NCBI GenBank assembly: GCA_028281285.1
Contig: JANQKF010000030.1
Location: forward strand, 1 to 54,656
Reading direction: 5' to 3'
DNA from: Cyclobacteriaceae bacterium
Lineage (GTDB): Bacteria > Bacteroidota > Bacteroidia > Cytophagales > Cyclobacteriaceae
DNA length: 54,656 nucleotides
Each line of letters begins with the position of its first letter. Position 1 is the stretch's first letter. Both the position numbers and the translations under genes were made by a program. Positions 8,479 through 16,862 of the stretch are shown here, piece by piece. The notes under the pieces are model-generated. The model saw only the letters and a program-made list of their open reading frames with translations. It was not told the DNA's origin and did not search any database.

Positions 8479-9198
8479 ATGTCACAATCATCAAACAAAC
8501 GCGTATTAACCGGAGGAATTTTCTTAGCAGTGGGGTCGCTGCTTCTTTTGGATAATCTGGATATTTTCAACTTCCGACTTCCAGATTACTTTTTTCACTG
8601 GTATTCAATCCTCATCCTTTTGGGAATTTTCTTTATCACAGTAAGAGAAAAACTGGGTCTTGGTCTGACTCTACTTATCATAGGTGGGCTTTTCATGCTC
8701 GATGAAATGGCCTATTACTATTACTGGGATTGGAATTTTTGGGATTTTGCTAATCTGTGGCCATTGGTCTTTGTCGTTATCGGACTCTCCCTAATCTTTA
8801 AAAGAGGTGGTCGCTCAAAGGACGGCTACAATTACCACGAAAAAAAAAATGACGGAGACCCGGACTTCGCAGACGAATTAGGAGTATTCAGCGGAGCAAA
8901 AAGGGTTATTACTTCTAAAGAATTCAAAGGAGGGAAACTTACTTCGATTTTCGGAGGTACAGAATTGGATCTTATCAACGCAGATTTAGCCCAGGGCACA
9001 AATGTATTGGATGTATTTGTTCTTTTTGGTGGCACTGACATTAGGGTGCCATCTGATATGAATGTCAAGGTCAAGGTGACCGCCATCTTCGGAGGCTTCA
9101 GTGATGAGCGAAAAATGATAGCCGAAAATGAAGAAAACGCAGGTAAGGAGCTCATCGTGAAGGGCCTTGTCCTGTTTGGAGGAGGAGAAGTAAAATAA
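8479..9198 (+). CDS. LiaF-like membrane protein of a cell-envelope stress system
   Basis: A 239-residue protein starting at MSQSSNKRVLTGG. The N-terminal half has several short hydrophobic segments (about 10-105) with the GGxFLxxGxLLLLDNL pattern of LiaI/LiaF-type domains. The C-terminal half repeats a beta-strand motif around FGG (IFGGTELDL, LFGGTDIRV, IFGGFSDE, LFGGGEVK), typical of the LiaF C-terminal domain. In Firmicutes LiaF inhibits the LiaS kinase until the envelope is damaged. Here a LytS-type kinase and a LytTR regulator follow on the same strand, so an equivalent sensing role is a reasonable inference. A terminator separates this gene from the kinase. Confidence 0.75.
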   Translation: MSQSSNKRVLTGGIFLAVGSLLLLDNLDIFNFRLPDYFFHWYSILILLGIFFITVREKLGLGLTLLIIGGLFMLDEMAYYYYWDWNFWDFANLWPLVFVVIGLSLIFKRGGRSKDGYNYHEKKNDGDPDFADELGVFSGAKRVITSKEFKGGKLTSIFGGTELDLINADLAQGTNVLDVFVLFGGTDIRVPSDMNVKVKVTAIFGGFSDERKMIAENEENAGKELIVKGLVLFGGGEVK

Positions 9199-9241
9199 GC
9201 CTTGTACCAAAAATGGTTAGGTACTTTTAATTCACTAAATT

Positions 9242-9268
9242 CCGCCTGAGTGATCAGGCGGTTTTTTT
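9242..9268 (+). terminator. strong Rho-independent terminator abutting the kinase start codon
   Basis: A perfect 8-bp stem (CCGCCTGA with TCAGGCGG, GTGA loop) is followed by seven T residues. The next base, 9269, is the A of the kinase ATG. It lies 43 bp after the LiaF-like stop. Confidence 0.85.
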
Positions 9269-10321
9269 ATGCGTCACCCTTTCCTTGCAAAACAAAACAT
9301 ACTCTACTATACAGTAATCTGGCTGTTTATCATTGGCATTTACAGCCTGGTGCTTTTTTACTCTTATGAGTATCCACTGAATGAGGCATTGGTAGACAGT
9401 GTAGTATTCAACGGGCTTTTCGCCTTGTTAGGCCTTGCCTACTGGTTTGTAGTTCGTTACAACACCTTTGACGCAAATCAACTTGTCAATCTAATTGCAA
9501 GTCACCTTGCAGCAGCCGGACTTTCTATTTCTGCTGTTATCTTTTTAAGTATCACAGTATTAAAAGAGAGTTTTGCCGGAGATGAAGAGTATTTGATATT
9601 TCTTGAAGAATCGGTAGCCTGGAGAGCAGGATTGGGCCTGATGTACTATGCCATCACAATTCTGGTCTATCATCTCATCCGCTATTATGATGACTTAAGA
9701 GATCGTGTGGAAAGTCAATCAAAGCTGGAGACAATGCTTCGAGAATCCGAACTGGAGATGCTCAAGTCTCAAATCAATCCACACTTCATTTTTAATAGTC
9801 TTAACTCGATCTCATCACTTACGATCACCGCTCCTGATCGGGCACGAAATATGGTGGTGAAGCTCTCTGAATTTCTTCGTTATTCCTTGGGAAAGGAGAA
9901 CGATCAACTCAATACGGTTGAAGAGGAATTGAACAATATTCTGCTCTATCTCGAAATTGAAAAAGTTCGCTTTGGAGATCGCCTGAATATCGAAAAAGAA
10001 TTGGATCAGGAATCGCTTGAAATGAAGCTGCCCAACCTCATTTTGCAGCCCCTTTTAGAGAATTCTATCAAACACGGTATTTATGAAAGTTTGGAACAGA
10101 TCACCATTTCCGTTAAGGCTAAGGTGAAGAAAGGAGTGCTGAGAATTTACGTTTCCAACGAATATGACCCCAATGCCGTGAGTAAAAAAGGCAAAGGAAT
10201 TGGATTGAAAAATGTGAGTCAGCGATTGGAGTTGATCTATGGCGTTCCACAATTGCTTTTCATAGAGAAGACCGATAAATTATTTACTGTTAGATTAGAT
10301 ATTCCACAGACCAAGGCATGA
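9269..10321 (+). CDS. LytS/YehU-type sensor histidine kinase
   Basis: A 350-residue protein. Four hydrophobic segments (about 10-30, 45-65, 77-100, 118-140) are followed by a short coiled linker, the His_kinase signature LKSQINPHFIFNSLNS with phosphoacceptor His172, and an HATPase domain with LPNLILQPLLENSIKHGI (N box) and GKGIGLKNVSQRL (G box). This is the LytS/YehU class, which pairs with LytTR regulators; the regulator gene follows with an ATGA overlap (10318-10321). The start ATG at 9269 directly follows a terminator T tract, leaving no ribosome binding site. No other Met lies before the membrane segments, so either this start or a non-ATG start just inside is used. Confidence 0.88.
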   Translation: MRHPFLAKQNILYYTVIWLFIIGIYSLVLFYSYEYPLNEALVDSVVFNGLFALLGLAYWFVVRYNTFDANQLVNLIASHLAAAGLSISAVIFLSITVLKESFAGDEEYLIFLEESVAWRAGLGLMYYAITILVYHLIRYYDDLRDRVESQSKLETMLRESELEMLKSQINPHFIFNSLNSISSLTITAPDRARNMVVKLSEFLRYSLGKENDQLNTVEEELNNILLYLEIEKVRFGDRLNIEKELDQESLEMKLPNLILQPLLENSIKHGIYESLEQITISVKAKVKKGVLRIYVSNEYDPNAVSKKGKGIGLKNVSQRLELIYGVPQLLFIEKTDKLFTVRLDIPQTKA

Positions 10322-11064
10322 TCAAGGCAATAATTATAGATGATGAGCAATTGGCAAGAGACATCATTCTTGCCTACCTCAAACCCTTTTCGAATATCGA
10401 GGTGGTGCAACAATGCAGCGATGGGTTTCAGGGGTTAAAAGCGATTCAGGAAGTCAATCCCGACTTAATCTTTCTGGATATTCAAATGCCCAAGATCACC
10501 GGATTTGAGATGCTTGAGCTCTTGGAAAATCCACCTGTAGTCATTTTCAGTACTGCTTTTGATGAATATGCCATCAAGGCGTTCGAATTGAATGCTACAG
10601 ATTATCTCTTAAAACCATACACCGAAGTTCGGTTTGCCGAAGCGGTAAAAAAGGCCATTGAAAAGATCGAAAGTCAGACTTCGAGCCAAAAAGAAATTAC
10701 AGAGTTGAATGAAACCCGTGAGTCTATTGGTGAAACCATAGATCGCATAGTTGTCAAAACGGGTAATAAAATTCATATACTCGCCTTGCCGGATATTCAC
10801 CACTTTGAAGCTCAGGATGACTATGTAGCCGTCCATGCTGATCAAGGCAAATTCCTAAAGCAAATCCGGATGAAGCACCTAGAGGAAAACCTACCCAATG
10901 GAGAATTTGTCCGTATTCATCGCTCACATATCGTTGCAGTATCGGCCATCGAAAAACTGGAGCTTTATGAAAAGGATTCTTACCTGCTCTCTTTAAAAAA
11001 TGGAAAGCAATTGCCGGTAAGCAGAAGCGGGCATTCGAAGTTGAAGGAGGTATTAAGATATTGA
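10318..11064 (+). CDS. LytTR-family DNA-binding response regulator
   Basis: A 248-residue regulator. The receiver domain (1-120) has acidic residues D8/D9, phosphoacceptor Asp54 in LIFLDIQMP, Thr79 and Lys99 in YLLKPY. The C-terminal LytTR domain (about 145-248) has IVVKTGNKIHILALPDIHHFEAQDDYV, then EFVRIHRSHIVAVSAIEKLE and LPVSRSGHSKLKE, the usual LytTR order. It overlaps the kinase gene by 4 bp and is surely its partner. LytTR proteins bind direct repeats upstream of envelope or transport genes. Its targets are not visible here. Confidence 0.92.
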   Translation: MIKAIIIDDEQLARDIILAYLKPFSNIEVVQQCSDGFQGLKAIQEVNPDLIFLDIQMPKITGFEMLELLENPPVVIFSTAFDEYAIKAFELNATDYLLKPYTEVRFAEAVKKAIEKIESQTSSQKEITELNETRESIGETIDRIVVKTGNKIHILALPDIHHFEAQDDYVAVHADQGKFLKQIRMKHLEENLPNGEFVRIHRSHIVAVSAIEKLELYEKDSYLLSLKNGKQLPVSRSGHSKLKEVLRY

Positions 11065-11138
11065 AGCACGTTAGCATCTAATTCTTACTTGGCAAACTCA
11101 TGCAGTTTTCCACTCACAAAGCATCGCTGAAAAAATGC

Positions 11139-12371
11139 TTATTTCAGTCCCAATATCTCTAGAAGCCGATCGATATCCTCTTCACTGATACCTTTAGAAG
11201 CAAGAAATTGAGTTAGGCTCAAAACAATATCCTTTTTGGTCACTTTTAAGCTTTTTCTTTTCATTTTCTCAATTTCCTCGAAAATAACTTGTTGCCCAAA
11301 GCCCAGCCTTTCTAGGTGCTCCAGTACTTTTGGATTATCCATAATTTGAATCTCGGACTCCTCCAAAATCCCTTCTCTGTTTAAATTCCATTTGACATAT
11401 TTTGAGCAAATCTCTAGAGACAACCCAATGTGGTACATGTGCTTAATTTTAGTCTTATCATAGAGAACTTTAATGAACTGATTGCTAATATGGCTATGCA
11501 AGAAGTCGTTATCAGCCTTCGTCCCAATAGTTTCTAGGATATCAATACAGTTCTTAATAATTAAGAGTCGAGTCCTAATCTCACCATAGATTTCTGGTGT
11601 GATTTCGATTTTGGAAACATCATAAGTCGGGTAGATAACATCGTAGCCGTTGATAAGCCTCCTACATAACTCCAAGGCACCATCAATATCTTCATACTGT
11701 TTATTGCCCACCTTTATATTAAACTTTTCCTTCTTTACACTGAGTAAATATGATAAAGCCCACCAAAGTGTTGATTCATCAGTAATAAAAAAATCGACAG
11801 TACCACTATCAAAACATAACTGGATTTCATCAATGATGATTTCATTTAATATGTCTTTGTGTCTGTTATCTAGGTTTGAATGATTTTTTGCTATAAGCAA
11901 TGCCGAAAATAAGTGAGGATCCAAGTATGTGTTATAATAATTCGATAAATCTCGTCTCCTTTCTAAAGATGGCAACAATGCTTGCTGGCCACTATGAGAA
12001 ACTGGAAAGGCCGCATTCAAGGTGTTAGCCATTGAGACCAGCGTGTTGGTTTTATCTCCAAAATTCAAACCTTTTTGACCTGAAAATTCAGATATGCCCG
12101 CGGACAAAGATTTGATATAAACAGTTAGTCTTTTGGCCCAGATATCAATTATCCATTCCTCATAATCATCATCCTTACTTAAATTCAATACAACCGGCTG
12201 TTTTAGACCAATTGCTTCTGTCAAATTTGAACCATCGGTTATAATTCTAGTTACAAGCTCTCTTGGGCTAAAGTTCTTGTAGCCCTCGAGTATTTCTGAC
12301 AGTTTGAGAGCTTCTTTCGAAATAGTGGATTGGAAACTTTCGACTTCCTCGGAATACTCAATGAATTTCAT
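11139..12371 (-). CDS. unrecognised 410-residue protein, partner of the small nucleotidyltransferase
   Basis: I do not recognise the family. The protein has no signal peptide or membrane segment and looks mostly alpha-helical, with many charged residues and a C-terminal ending (about 380-410: KDIVLSLTQFLASKGISEEDIDRLLEILG) that resembles a small three-helix module. The central part has FHVG-poor, Leu/Ile-rich helices and no clear catalytic signature. Its start (ATG at 12371; an in-frame GTG directly precedes it) lies 3 bp after the stop of the nucleotidyltransferase gene, so the two are surely co-translated. The DNA is more AT-rich than its neighbours, and the pair interrupts a region of core-like genes, as in acquired defence or toxin-antitoxin modules. 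Confidence 0.55.
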   Translation of the reverse strand: MKFIEYSEEVESFQSTISKEALKLSEILEGYKNFSPRELVTRIITDGSNLTEAIGLKQPVVLNLSKDDDYEEWIIDIWAKRLTVYIKSLSAGISEFSGQKGLNFGDKTNTLVSMANTLNAAFPVSHSGQQALLPSLERRRDLSNYYNTYLDPHLFSALLIAKNHSNLDNRHKDILNEIIIDEIQLCFDSGTVDFFITDESTLWWALSYLLSVKKEKFNIKVGNKQYEDIDGALELCRRLINGYDVIYPTYDVSKIEITPEIYGEIRTRLLIIKNCIDILETIGTKADNDFLHSHISNQFIKVLYDKTKIKHMYHIGLSLEICSKYVKWNLNREGILEESEIQIMDNPKVLEHLERLGFGQQVIFEEIEKMKRKSLKVTKKDIVLSLTQFLASKGISEEDIDRLLEILGLK

Positions 12372-12374
12372 CAC

Positions 12375-12731
12375 TCAAAAACACCTTGATCCAGACCTGA
12401 TAGACTTGTAAATACTCAATCGCCTATCTTGTGAGAAATCCACAATTACAAAGTGAAACTGAGGATTCCTACCTCCACCTCCACCTCCATCTCCGCCTCC
12501 ACCTGAATCGCCACCATAATTATCAGCTCTCTGAATCAAGCAATCAGGCCACCTTTTTTTGAGATAGATTTTGACGTCATTTTCAAATTCCAAGTCTTTC
12601 AACACCAACGCTACATCAATATCATTAAAATCTTCCTCTGAATTGAATGATGACCCAAACCACCACGATGAGTCGACATATGCGTTCAAATCCTTACACA
12701 ATTTTGTTATCTCTTCTCTAATTTGCTTCAT
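12375..12731 (-). CDS. small MNT-like nucleotidyltransferase with glycine-rich insert
   Basis: A 118-residue protein. WWFGSSF (Gly26-Ser27) followed by NDIDVALVL (Asp37, Asp39) is the GS...DxD signature of the polymerase-beta nucleotidyltransferase fold, and Asp98 in HFVIVDFS is in place for the third metal ligand. Residues 73-87 are nearly all glycine (GGDSGGGGDGGGGGG) and would replace part of a loop before the last strand. Small proteins of this type (MNT, KNT-like) modify toxins, tRNAs or small molecules by adding NMP groups. A 410-residue unknown protein follows 3 bp downstream. The function is unknown; a toxin-antitoxin or defence role is an inference from architecture only. Confidence 0.65.
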   Translation of the reverse strand: MKQIREEITKLCKDLNAYVDSSWWFGSSFNSEEDFNDIDVALVLKDLEFENDVKIYLKKRWPDCLIQRADNYGGDSGGGGDGGGGGGRNPQFHFVIVDFSQDRRLSIYKSIRSGSRCF

Positions 12732-12898
12732 GATACTGAATCAATTCTCGATGAAAGTTCGAAATTATCGCTTTACTACAAATTGAATATAACAATTTCC
12801 TGATTGTTTATTAATAAATTTTACACCATCTACTCAAACTAACTTTACTGCTAGGTGCGCTCACAACCTCCAAATTGAACCAAGTATTGAAATACTGA

Positions 12899-15397
12899 CT
12901 AAAACCTCAAATTCAAATAAAAAGTAGGCGTAAATGGAATGCCAATCGTATTGATTCGGGCGCCATCGTCAAAACTGATCGTTTGATTCAGTCTCACATT
13001 TCGGTTATTGAAGAGATTGAGGATAGATACTCCAGCATCGGCCGAAGCATTACCCAATTCGAATGGAAATTGAATGGCCAAATCCGTTCTATGATACGGT
13101 TCGATGGTTATGTCGGCAACATTGTTTGGATTCTGGTTTTGTCCTATCCTTTGTATTTGATTGGTAAAACCTGAACCGTAGACATGTGAAACAGAGATTT
13201 TCACGGGCTTGAAACTCAGTGATGCAATGACTTTTAGTTCCTCATTCTGACTATGAGGCGCAGCGACTTCAAGAAAAGTCCTTAAGGAGTTTTGGAATTG
13301 CTCAGAGACTTCTGACAAGGTATAGGAAGCCATAAATTCATGTGCCCCAATCTGTTTTTTCATATAAAACTCGAGCCCTTTTTGATCAGCATCACCTACT
13401 TCTGTAAATTCTGTGCCCTGTTGATTAATCCGGAAACGTTGGATTCCTGTAGTAGTTTTGATAAAGCCTTCGGCTCCAAACTGAAGCAGTCTAGCATTGT
13501 ATCCAAATCCTAGAACAGCATGTCGAGCTTCGACAATAGGGTTATCGACCCCATCAGAAATCATCCAGGATTCAGTTCTATTACCCAAATTGTCAATCAG
13601 GAAATTCTTCGAAACAAACTGGTTATAGATACCCCAGGCTCCATGCAAACTCCAATTATTCGAAATTTGATATTGAGCATTTACCCTTGGTTGAAAATAG
13701 AACTCAGAACCGTTGACCGGTCGGTCGGCTTTAGCACCAAGCTCAACGATGAGATCCGGTGTAAACTGAATTCGATTGTTTAAGAACAAAGACCACCTGT
13801 TGGAAGTATCGTCTATTTCCAATCCTCCAAAATCCCCTATCAGGGTTCTGAATTCCGCCCTTGAACTGACATATTCCAGCCCTGCCTTTACTTGATGATT
13901 GGCACTGGATAAGAAGTCATGCTTAATCCCAATTCGATCTTCAGAGATTACGTTGGCCGATGATGCGCGAACCAGGTCTCGGTTACCAGGATTTTGGTTA
14001 CGTGGCTGAAAGCTAACTGAGGTGATTGGATCATACTGGCTTGTCGCCATAGAAAAGGTCGTATTGCCTCCATTTTCCCAAGATTTCACATAATTCAATG
14101 ATGCTCCACGTTGGGTTGAGTTCGTATTGAAGTCTTGAACTCGGCCGTTTTGTCCTCGAGGATCCCGCACCTCTCCCGTATAATCGTCATCACTATAGAT
14201 GGCCGATATTTCCAGTTGATCCGAATTTGAAAAGCTTGTACTGAATTTTAGGTTAAAGTCGGTGTAGTCATACCTGGGAACCACAAGGCTATCCCCTTCA
14301 TCGAAGTCCGCTGCCAAATCCAACCCATCCAAGATCGTCTTTCTACCCGCTACCTGGAGTGTTGCTCTATTGGAAAATACCGGGACATTCAAATAAGCGC
14401 TAGCCAATTGATTGGTAATGTTAAGATTCGCCTCAACAGAATTCTTGTTACCGGCACGTGTTCCGATTAGCACAACGCCACCAACTCGGTCACCATATTC
14501 AGCATTGTACCCCCCTTTTAAAACCTCCACATTCTTAATCACATAAGGATTTACTCTGCCTATGTCATCGTTGATTCCCCAGCTGCTGAAGAGCGTAATA
14601 CCATCATAAACCACGTGGTTCTGTCCGGCATAGGATCCCCAAATCACAAAATCGCTGATTGATTCTCCGGCCGCCATGATGCCCGGATAGAGTCTAAGAT
14701 TATTAAAAATCAGGTTATCACTTAAACCAGGAACCAAGCTATTGGCAATATCATTGAATTGAATTTTTCCGGCCGATCTACCAATATTGGCCAATGGCGC
14801 AATGTCCTTTCTGGAGGTGACTTCTATTGTAGTCAATTCTGTCAGGTTGGGTTCAAGCGCAACAACCAGCCTATTTCCATAAGCTATCAAAGTATCTTTG
14901 GACTCGTACCCAAGGTACCTGAATGTGCTCGTAAGCTCACTTTGCTCAGATTTAAACGAGAAACGCCCATTCTCATCAGCCACAATTCCTCCTCCCTCAA
15001 ATTGAATTACGCTAAAGGGTAAGGGTTCTTTCGACTCGCTTTCAATAATGGTTCCTTGAAAAAGAAAAGATGGCTTCGACTTTGGCCTTGACTCTTCTGG
15101 AGGCAAAGGCTTAGCGCGAAAGACGTAAACGTCTGCTACTTTCACGAATTCCAGTCCACAAAAACCGGCCAGCGTTGAAAGCGCATCTTCAATACTTGAA
15201 AATTGTCGATTAATAGTAATCAGGCAATCATTCACCAAATTGGGATCAACAGAGACCTGAAGTTTGAATCGATCATTCAGGTCTAGAAGCACATCATTTA
15301 ATGGCTCACCAGAATAATTGAGCGTGACCGACTGGCTATAGGATTTCGCTGAACAAAGCGAAATCAATAAGACGATGAAAGTGAGTTTCGCTCTCAA
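12899..15397 (-). CDS. FecA-like TonB-dependent outer-membrane receptor with STN domain
   Basis: An 832-residue protein with a signal peptide (KLTFIVLLISLCSAKSYSQ), an STN domain (about 22-80), a carboxypeptidase-regulatory-like domain (about 95-170: GTIIESESKEPLPFSVIQFEG) and then plug and beta-barrel, ending in FTPTFYLNLRF, a typical barrel C-terminus. The STN domain passes the substrate signal to the FecR protein encoded just upstream. The start appears to be TTG at 15397, 16 bp after the fecR stop. No ATG precedes the signal peptide. The substrate is not evident; homologues take up siderophores, vitamins or sugars. Confidence 0.9.
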   Translation of the reverse strand: MRAKLTFIVLLISLCSAKSYSQSVTLNYSGEPLNDVLLDLNDRFKLQVSVDPNLVNDCLITINRQFSSIEDALSTLAGFCGLEFVKVADVYVFRAKPLPPEESRPKSKPSFLFQGTIIESESKEPLPFSVIQFEGGGIVADENGRFSFKSEQSELTSTFRYLGYESKDTLIAYGNRLVVALEPNLTELTTIEVTSRKDIAPLANIGRSAGKIQFNDIANSLVPGLSDNLIFNNLRLYPGIMAAGESISDFVIWGSYAGQNHVVYDGITLFSSWGINDDIGRVNPYVIKNVEVLKGGYNAEYGDRVGGVVLIGTRAGNKNSVEANLNITNQLASAYLNVPVFSNRATLQVAGRKTILDGLDLAADFDEGDSLVVPRYDYTDFNLKFSTSFSNSDQLEISAIYSDDDYTGEVRDPRGQNGRVQDFNTNSTQRGASLNYVKSWENGGNTTFSMATSQYDPITSVSFQPRNQNPGNRDLVRASSANVISEDRIGIKHDFLSSANHQVKAGLEYVSSRAEFRTLIGDFGGLEIDDTSNRWSLFLNNRIQFTPDLIVELGAKADRPVNGSEFYFQPRVNAQYQISNNWSLHGAWGIYNQFVSKNFLIDNLGNRTESWMISDGVDNPIVEARHAVLGFGYNARLLQFGAEGFIKTTTGIQRFRINQQGTEFTEVGDADQKGLEFYMKKQIGAHEFMASYTLSEVSEQFQNSLRTFLEVAAPHSQNEELKVIASLSFKPVKISVSHVYGSGFTNQIQRIGQNQNPNNVADITIEPYHRTDLAIQFPFELGNASADAGVSILNLFNNRNVRLNQTISFDDGARINTIGIPFTPTFYLNLRF

Positions 15398-15413
15398 ACC
15401 GAATCGTTATGAA

Positions 15414-16295
15414 TTATTTTCTGATCAGGAATGTGTCTTCATTCCTTTTTTCAATTTTCAGAGACATGGCGGCAGCAATTGCATCCAATGTATCAGTGAT
15501 CGAATTATCCCTTCGAATCGTTGCTGTATAAATCTCCTTAAGTATGTTTTTATCGCTAACCCTGATAGTCACATCATAGTGTCGCTGTACATCTTCAAAA
15601 ACTTTGGAGAGTGGTGTATTATTGTAAATGAATTGACCAATTCTCCATGACAAGATCATGCCTTGCTCCACATCTTCAACTTCCTTGGTAACAGCTTCTT
15701 CAACAACTTTTGCGAATTGACCTGGCTCCAGGATCACCTCATTCGATTCATCCTCATTAGTCACTTTGACTTTTCCCGTTTCACAGTACACCTCAAAAAC
15801 ATCACCTCTTGCGTATACATTGAACTCTGTCCCTAATACCTGCGTAGTTCCCAACTCTGTGTCTACCGTAAATTTACGTCCTTTCGCCACGATGAAATAG
15901 GCTTCTCCCTCCATTTCAACCTCGCGATTCATCTTCCACCAATAGGGGTTGTATGAGATTGATGATTCTGCGTTGAGATGTACCTCTGAGCCATCCGGCA
16001 ATGTGTGACTTGTAAATTCTCCCGGAGCCACCTCTATTGCTGTAGTGTAAAATCTCGCAACCAATCCGACAGTAAGGATCAGAATTATTGAGGCGGCAAC
16101 ACTCCAAACTCTCCAGTTGATTGAAACTACCTTTGTTTCTTCGGGAATTACCTCCTCTCTGGTTGATTTTTCAGAGGTGACCTTGTCGAGTGCCGCCCAA
16201 ACGTCATCCTTTGACCTTGAATACTTGAATTCAAGCTTGGAAAAGAGGGCCTTTTCTTCCTCAGGGGTCAGATTTTTATCCTTCTCATTTTCCAT
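15414..16295 (-). CDS. FecR-family anti-sigma factor
   Basis: A 293-residue membrane protein. A cytoplasmic N-terminal part (1-62) binds sigma, one membrane helix (about 64-84: VWSVAASIILILTVGLVARF) follows, and the periplasmic FecR domain contains HTLPDGSEVHLNAESSISY and a C-terminal STN-like/DUF4974 region ending FLIRK. It transmits the signal from the receptor's STN domain to the ECF sigma factor. Its start overlaps the end of the sigma gene by 11 bp, and the receptor gene follows, the classical order sigma, anti-sigma, receptor. Confidence 0.9.
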   Translation of the reverse strand: MENEKDKNLTPEEEKALFSKLEFKYSRSKDDVWAALDKVTSEKSTREEVIPEETKVVSINWRVWSVAASIILILTVGLVARFYTTAIEVAPGEFTSHTLPDGSEVHLNAESSISYNPYWWKMNREVEMEGEAYFIVAKGRKFTVDTELGTTQVLGTEFNVYARGDVFEVYCETGKVKVTNEDESNEVILEPGQFAKVVEEAVTKEVEDVEQGMILSWRIGQFIYNNTPLSKVFEDVQRHYDVTIRVSDKNILKEIYTATIRRDNSITDTLDAIAAAMSLKIEKRNEDTFLIRK

Positions 16296-16776
16296 AGTTC
16301 AACGCTTCTCTAAGTTCTTGTAATGCCAGATTCATCCTTTTCTCCACCGCCTTCACTGATATTTCCAATCGTTCGGCAATTTCAGCGTAGGTTAACTCCT
16401 CCATTCTGCTCATTAAAAACACAGCTCTCCGTTTGTCCGGAAGCCTCGCCAGGGCTTCCTCGTATTTTGTTTTCAGCTCCTCGTAGTAAAGCTGCTCTTC
16501 GGTTTCATTCTGCTGCTTCTTGAACAAGAATGAAAGCTTGTATTTCTTTTCCGACTGCGTCTTTCGATACTGGGAAATCCACAGCTCGTTTGCTATTTTG
16601 TACAACAGACCTTTTGTCTGTCCTTCCTGGTATTCGATGCCCTTTTCCCAGATCTTCACAAATGCTTCCTGTACGATATCGGTCGCCAGATCAGCATCAC
16701 AACAGCGGTAGGTGATATAACTTCTTAGTTCATCAAACCACTGATCAAAACACGACTTAAATTGTTCTTTGGTCAC
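16285..16776 (-). CDS. ECF RNA polymerase sigma factor (FecI-like)
   Basis: A 163-residue ECF sigma. Region 2 includes LATDIVQEAFVKIWEK, and region 4 includes LTYAEIAERLEISVKAVEKRMNLALQELRE, a helix-turn-helix for the -35 element. The length fits FecI-like sigmas of Bacteroidota. The start is GTG at 16776; an AAAGG directly precedes it and the next Met is far inside region 2-4. It overlaps fecR by 11 bp. It is encoded downstream of two stem-loops that follow a highly repetitive lipoprotein gene on the same strand. Confidence 0.9.
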   Translation of the reverse strand: MTKEQFKSCFDQWFDELRSYITYRCCDADLATDIVQEAFVKIWEKGIEYQEGQTKGLLYKIANELWISQYRKTQSEKKYKLSFLFKKQQNETEEQLYYEELKTKYEEALARLPDKRRAVFLMSRMEELTYAEIAERLEISVKAVEKRMNLALQELREALNYGK

Positions 16777-16787
16777 CCTTTGAGCTG

Positions 16788-16819
16788 TTAAAGCGATGCA
16801 CTTTCGTGCACCGCTTTAA
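16788..16819 (-). promoter_or_regulatory. long stem-loop with GNRA tetraloop between lipoprotein and sigma genes
   Basis: TTAAAGCG.TGCAC pairs with GTGCA.CGCTTTAA over 14 bp with one mismatch, and in minus-strand RNA the loop is GAAA, a stable GNRA tetraloop. It lies 44 bp after the lipoprotein stop and about 12 bp before the sigma start. It lacks a long T tract, so it may be a weak terminator, an attenuator or an mRNA-stabilising 3' end. Confidence 0.6.
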
Positions 16820-16823
16820 TGTT

Positions 16824-16853
16824 ACACATTTCAGCTCAAGGCATCAAATGTGT
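16824..16853 (-). promoter_or_regulatory. second stem-loop just after the lipoprotein stop
   Basis: ACACATTT (16824-16831) and AAATGTGT (16846-16853) form a perfect 8-bp stem with a 14-nt loop. It lies about 10 bp after the lipoprotein stop and right before the GNRA stem-loop in transcription order. Confidence 0.45.
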
Positions 16854-16862
16854 GCACCAAAC

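Noticed and set aside
11139-12731. Type VII (HEPN/MNT) toxin-antitoxin pair
   Set aside because: The nucleotidyltransferase fits MNT, but the partner is about three times the usual HEPN toxin length and I do not see the R-x4-6-H motif. Kept only as a candidate novel module.
16788-16819. Simple intrinsic terminator after the lipoprotein gene
   Set aside because: Only TTT-AA follows the stem on the minus strand, so a classical terminator is not supported; listed as a stem-loop of unknown role.
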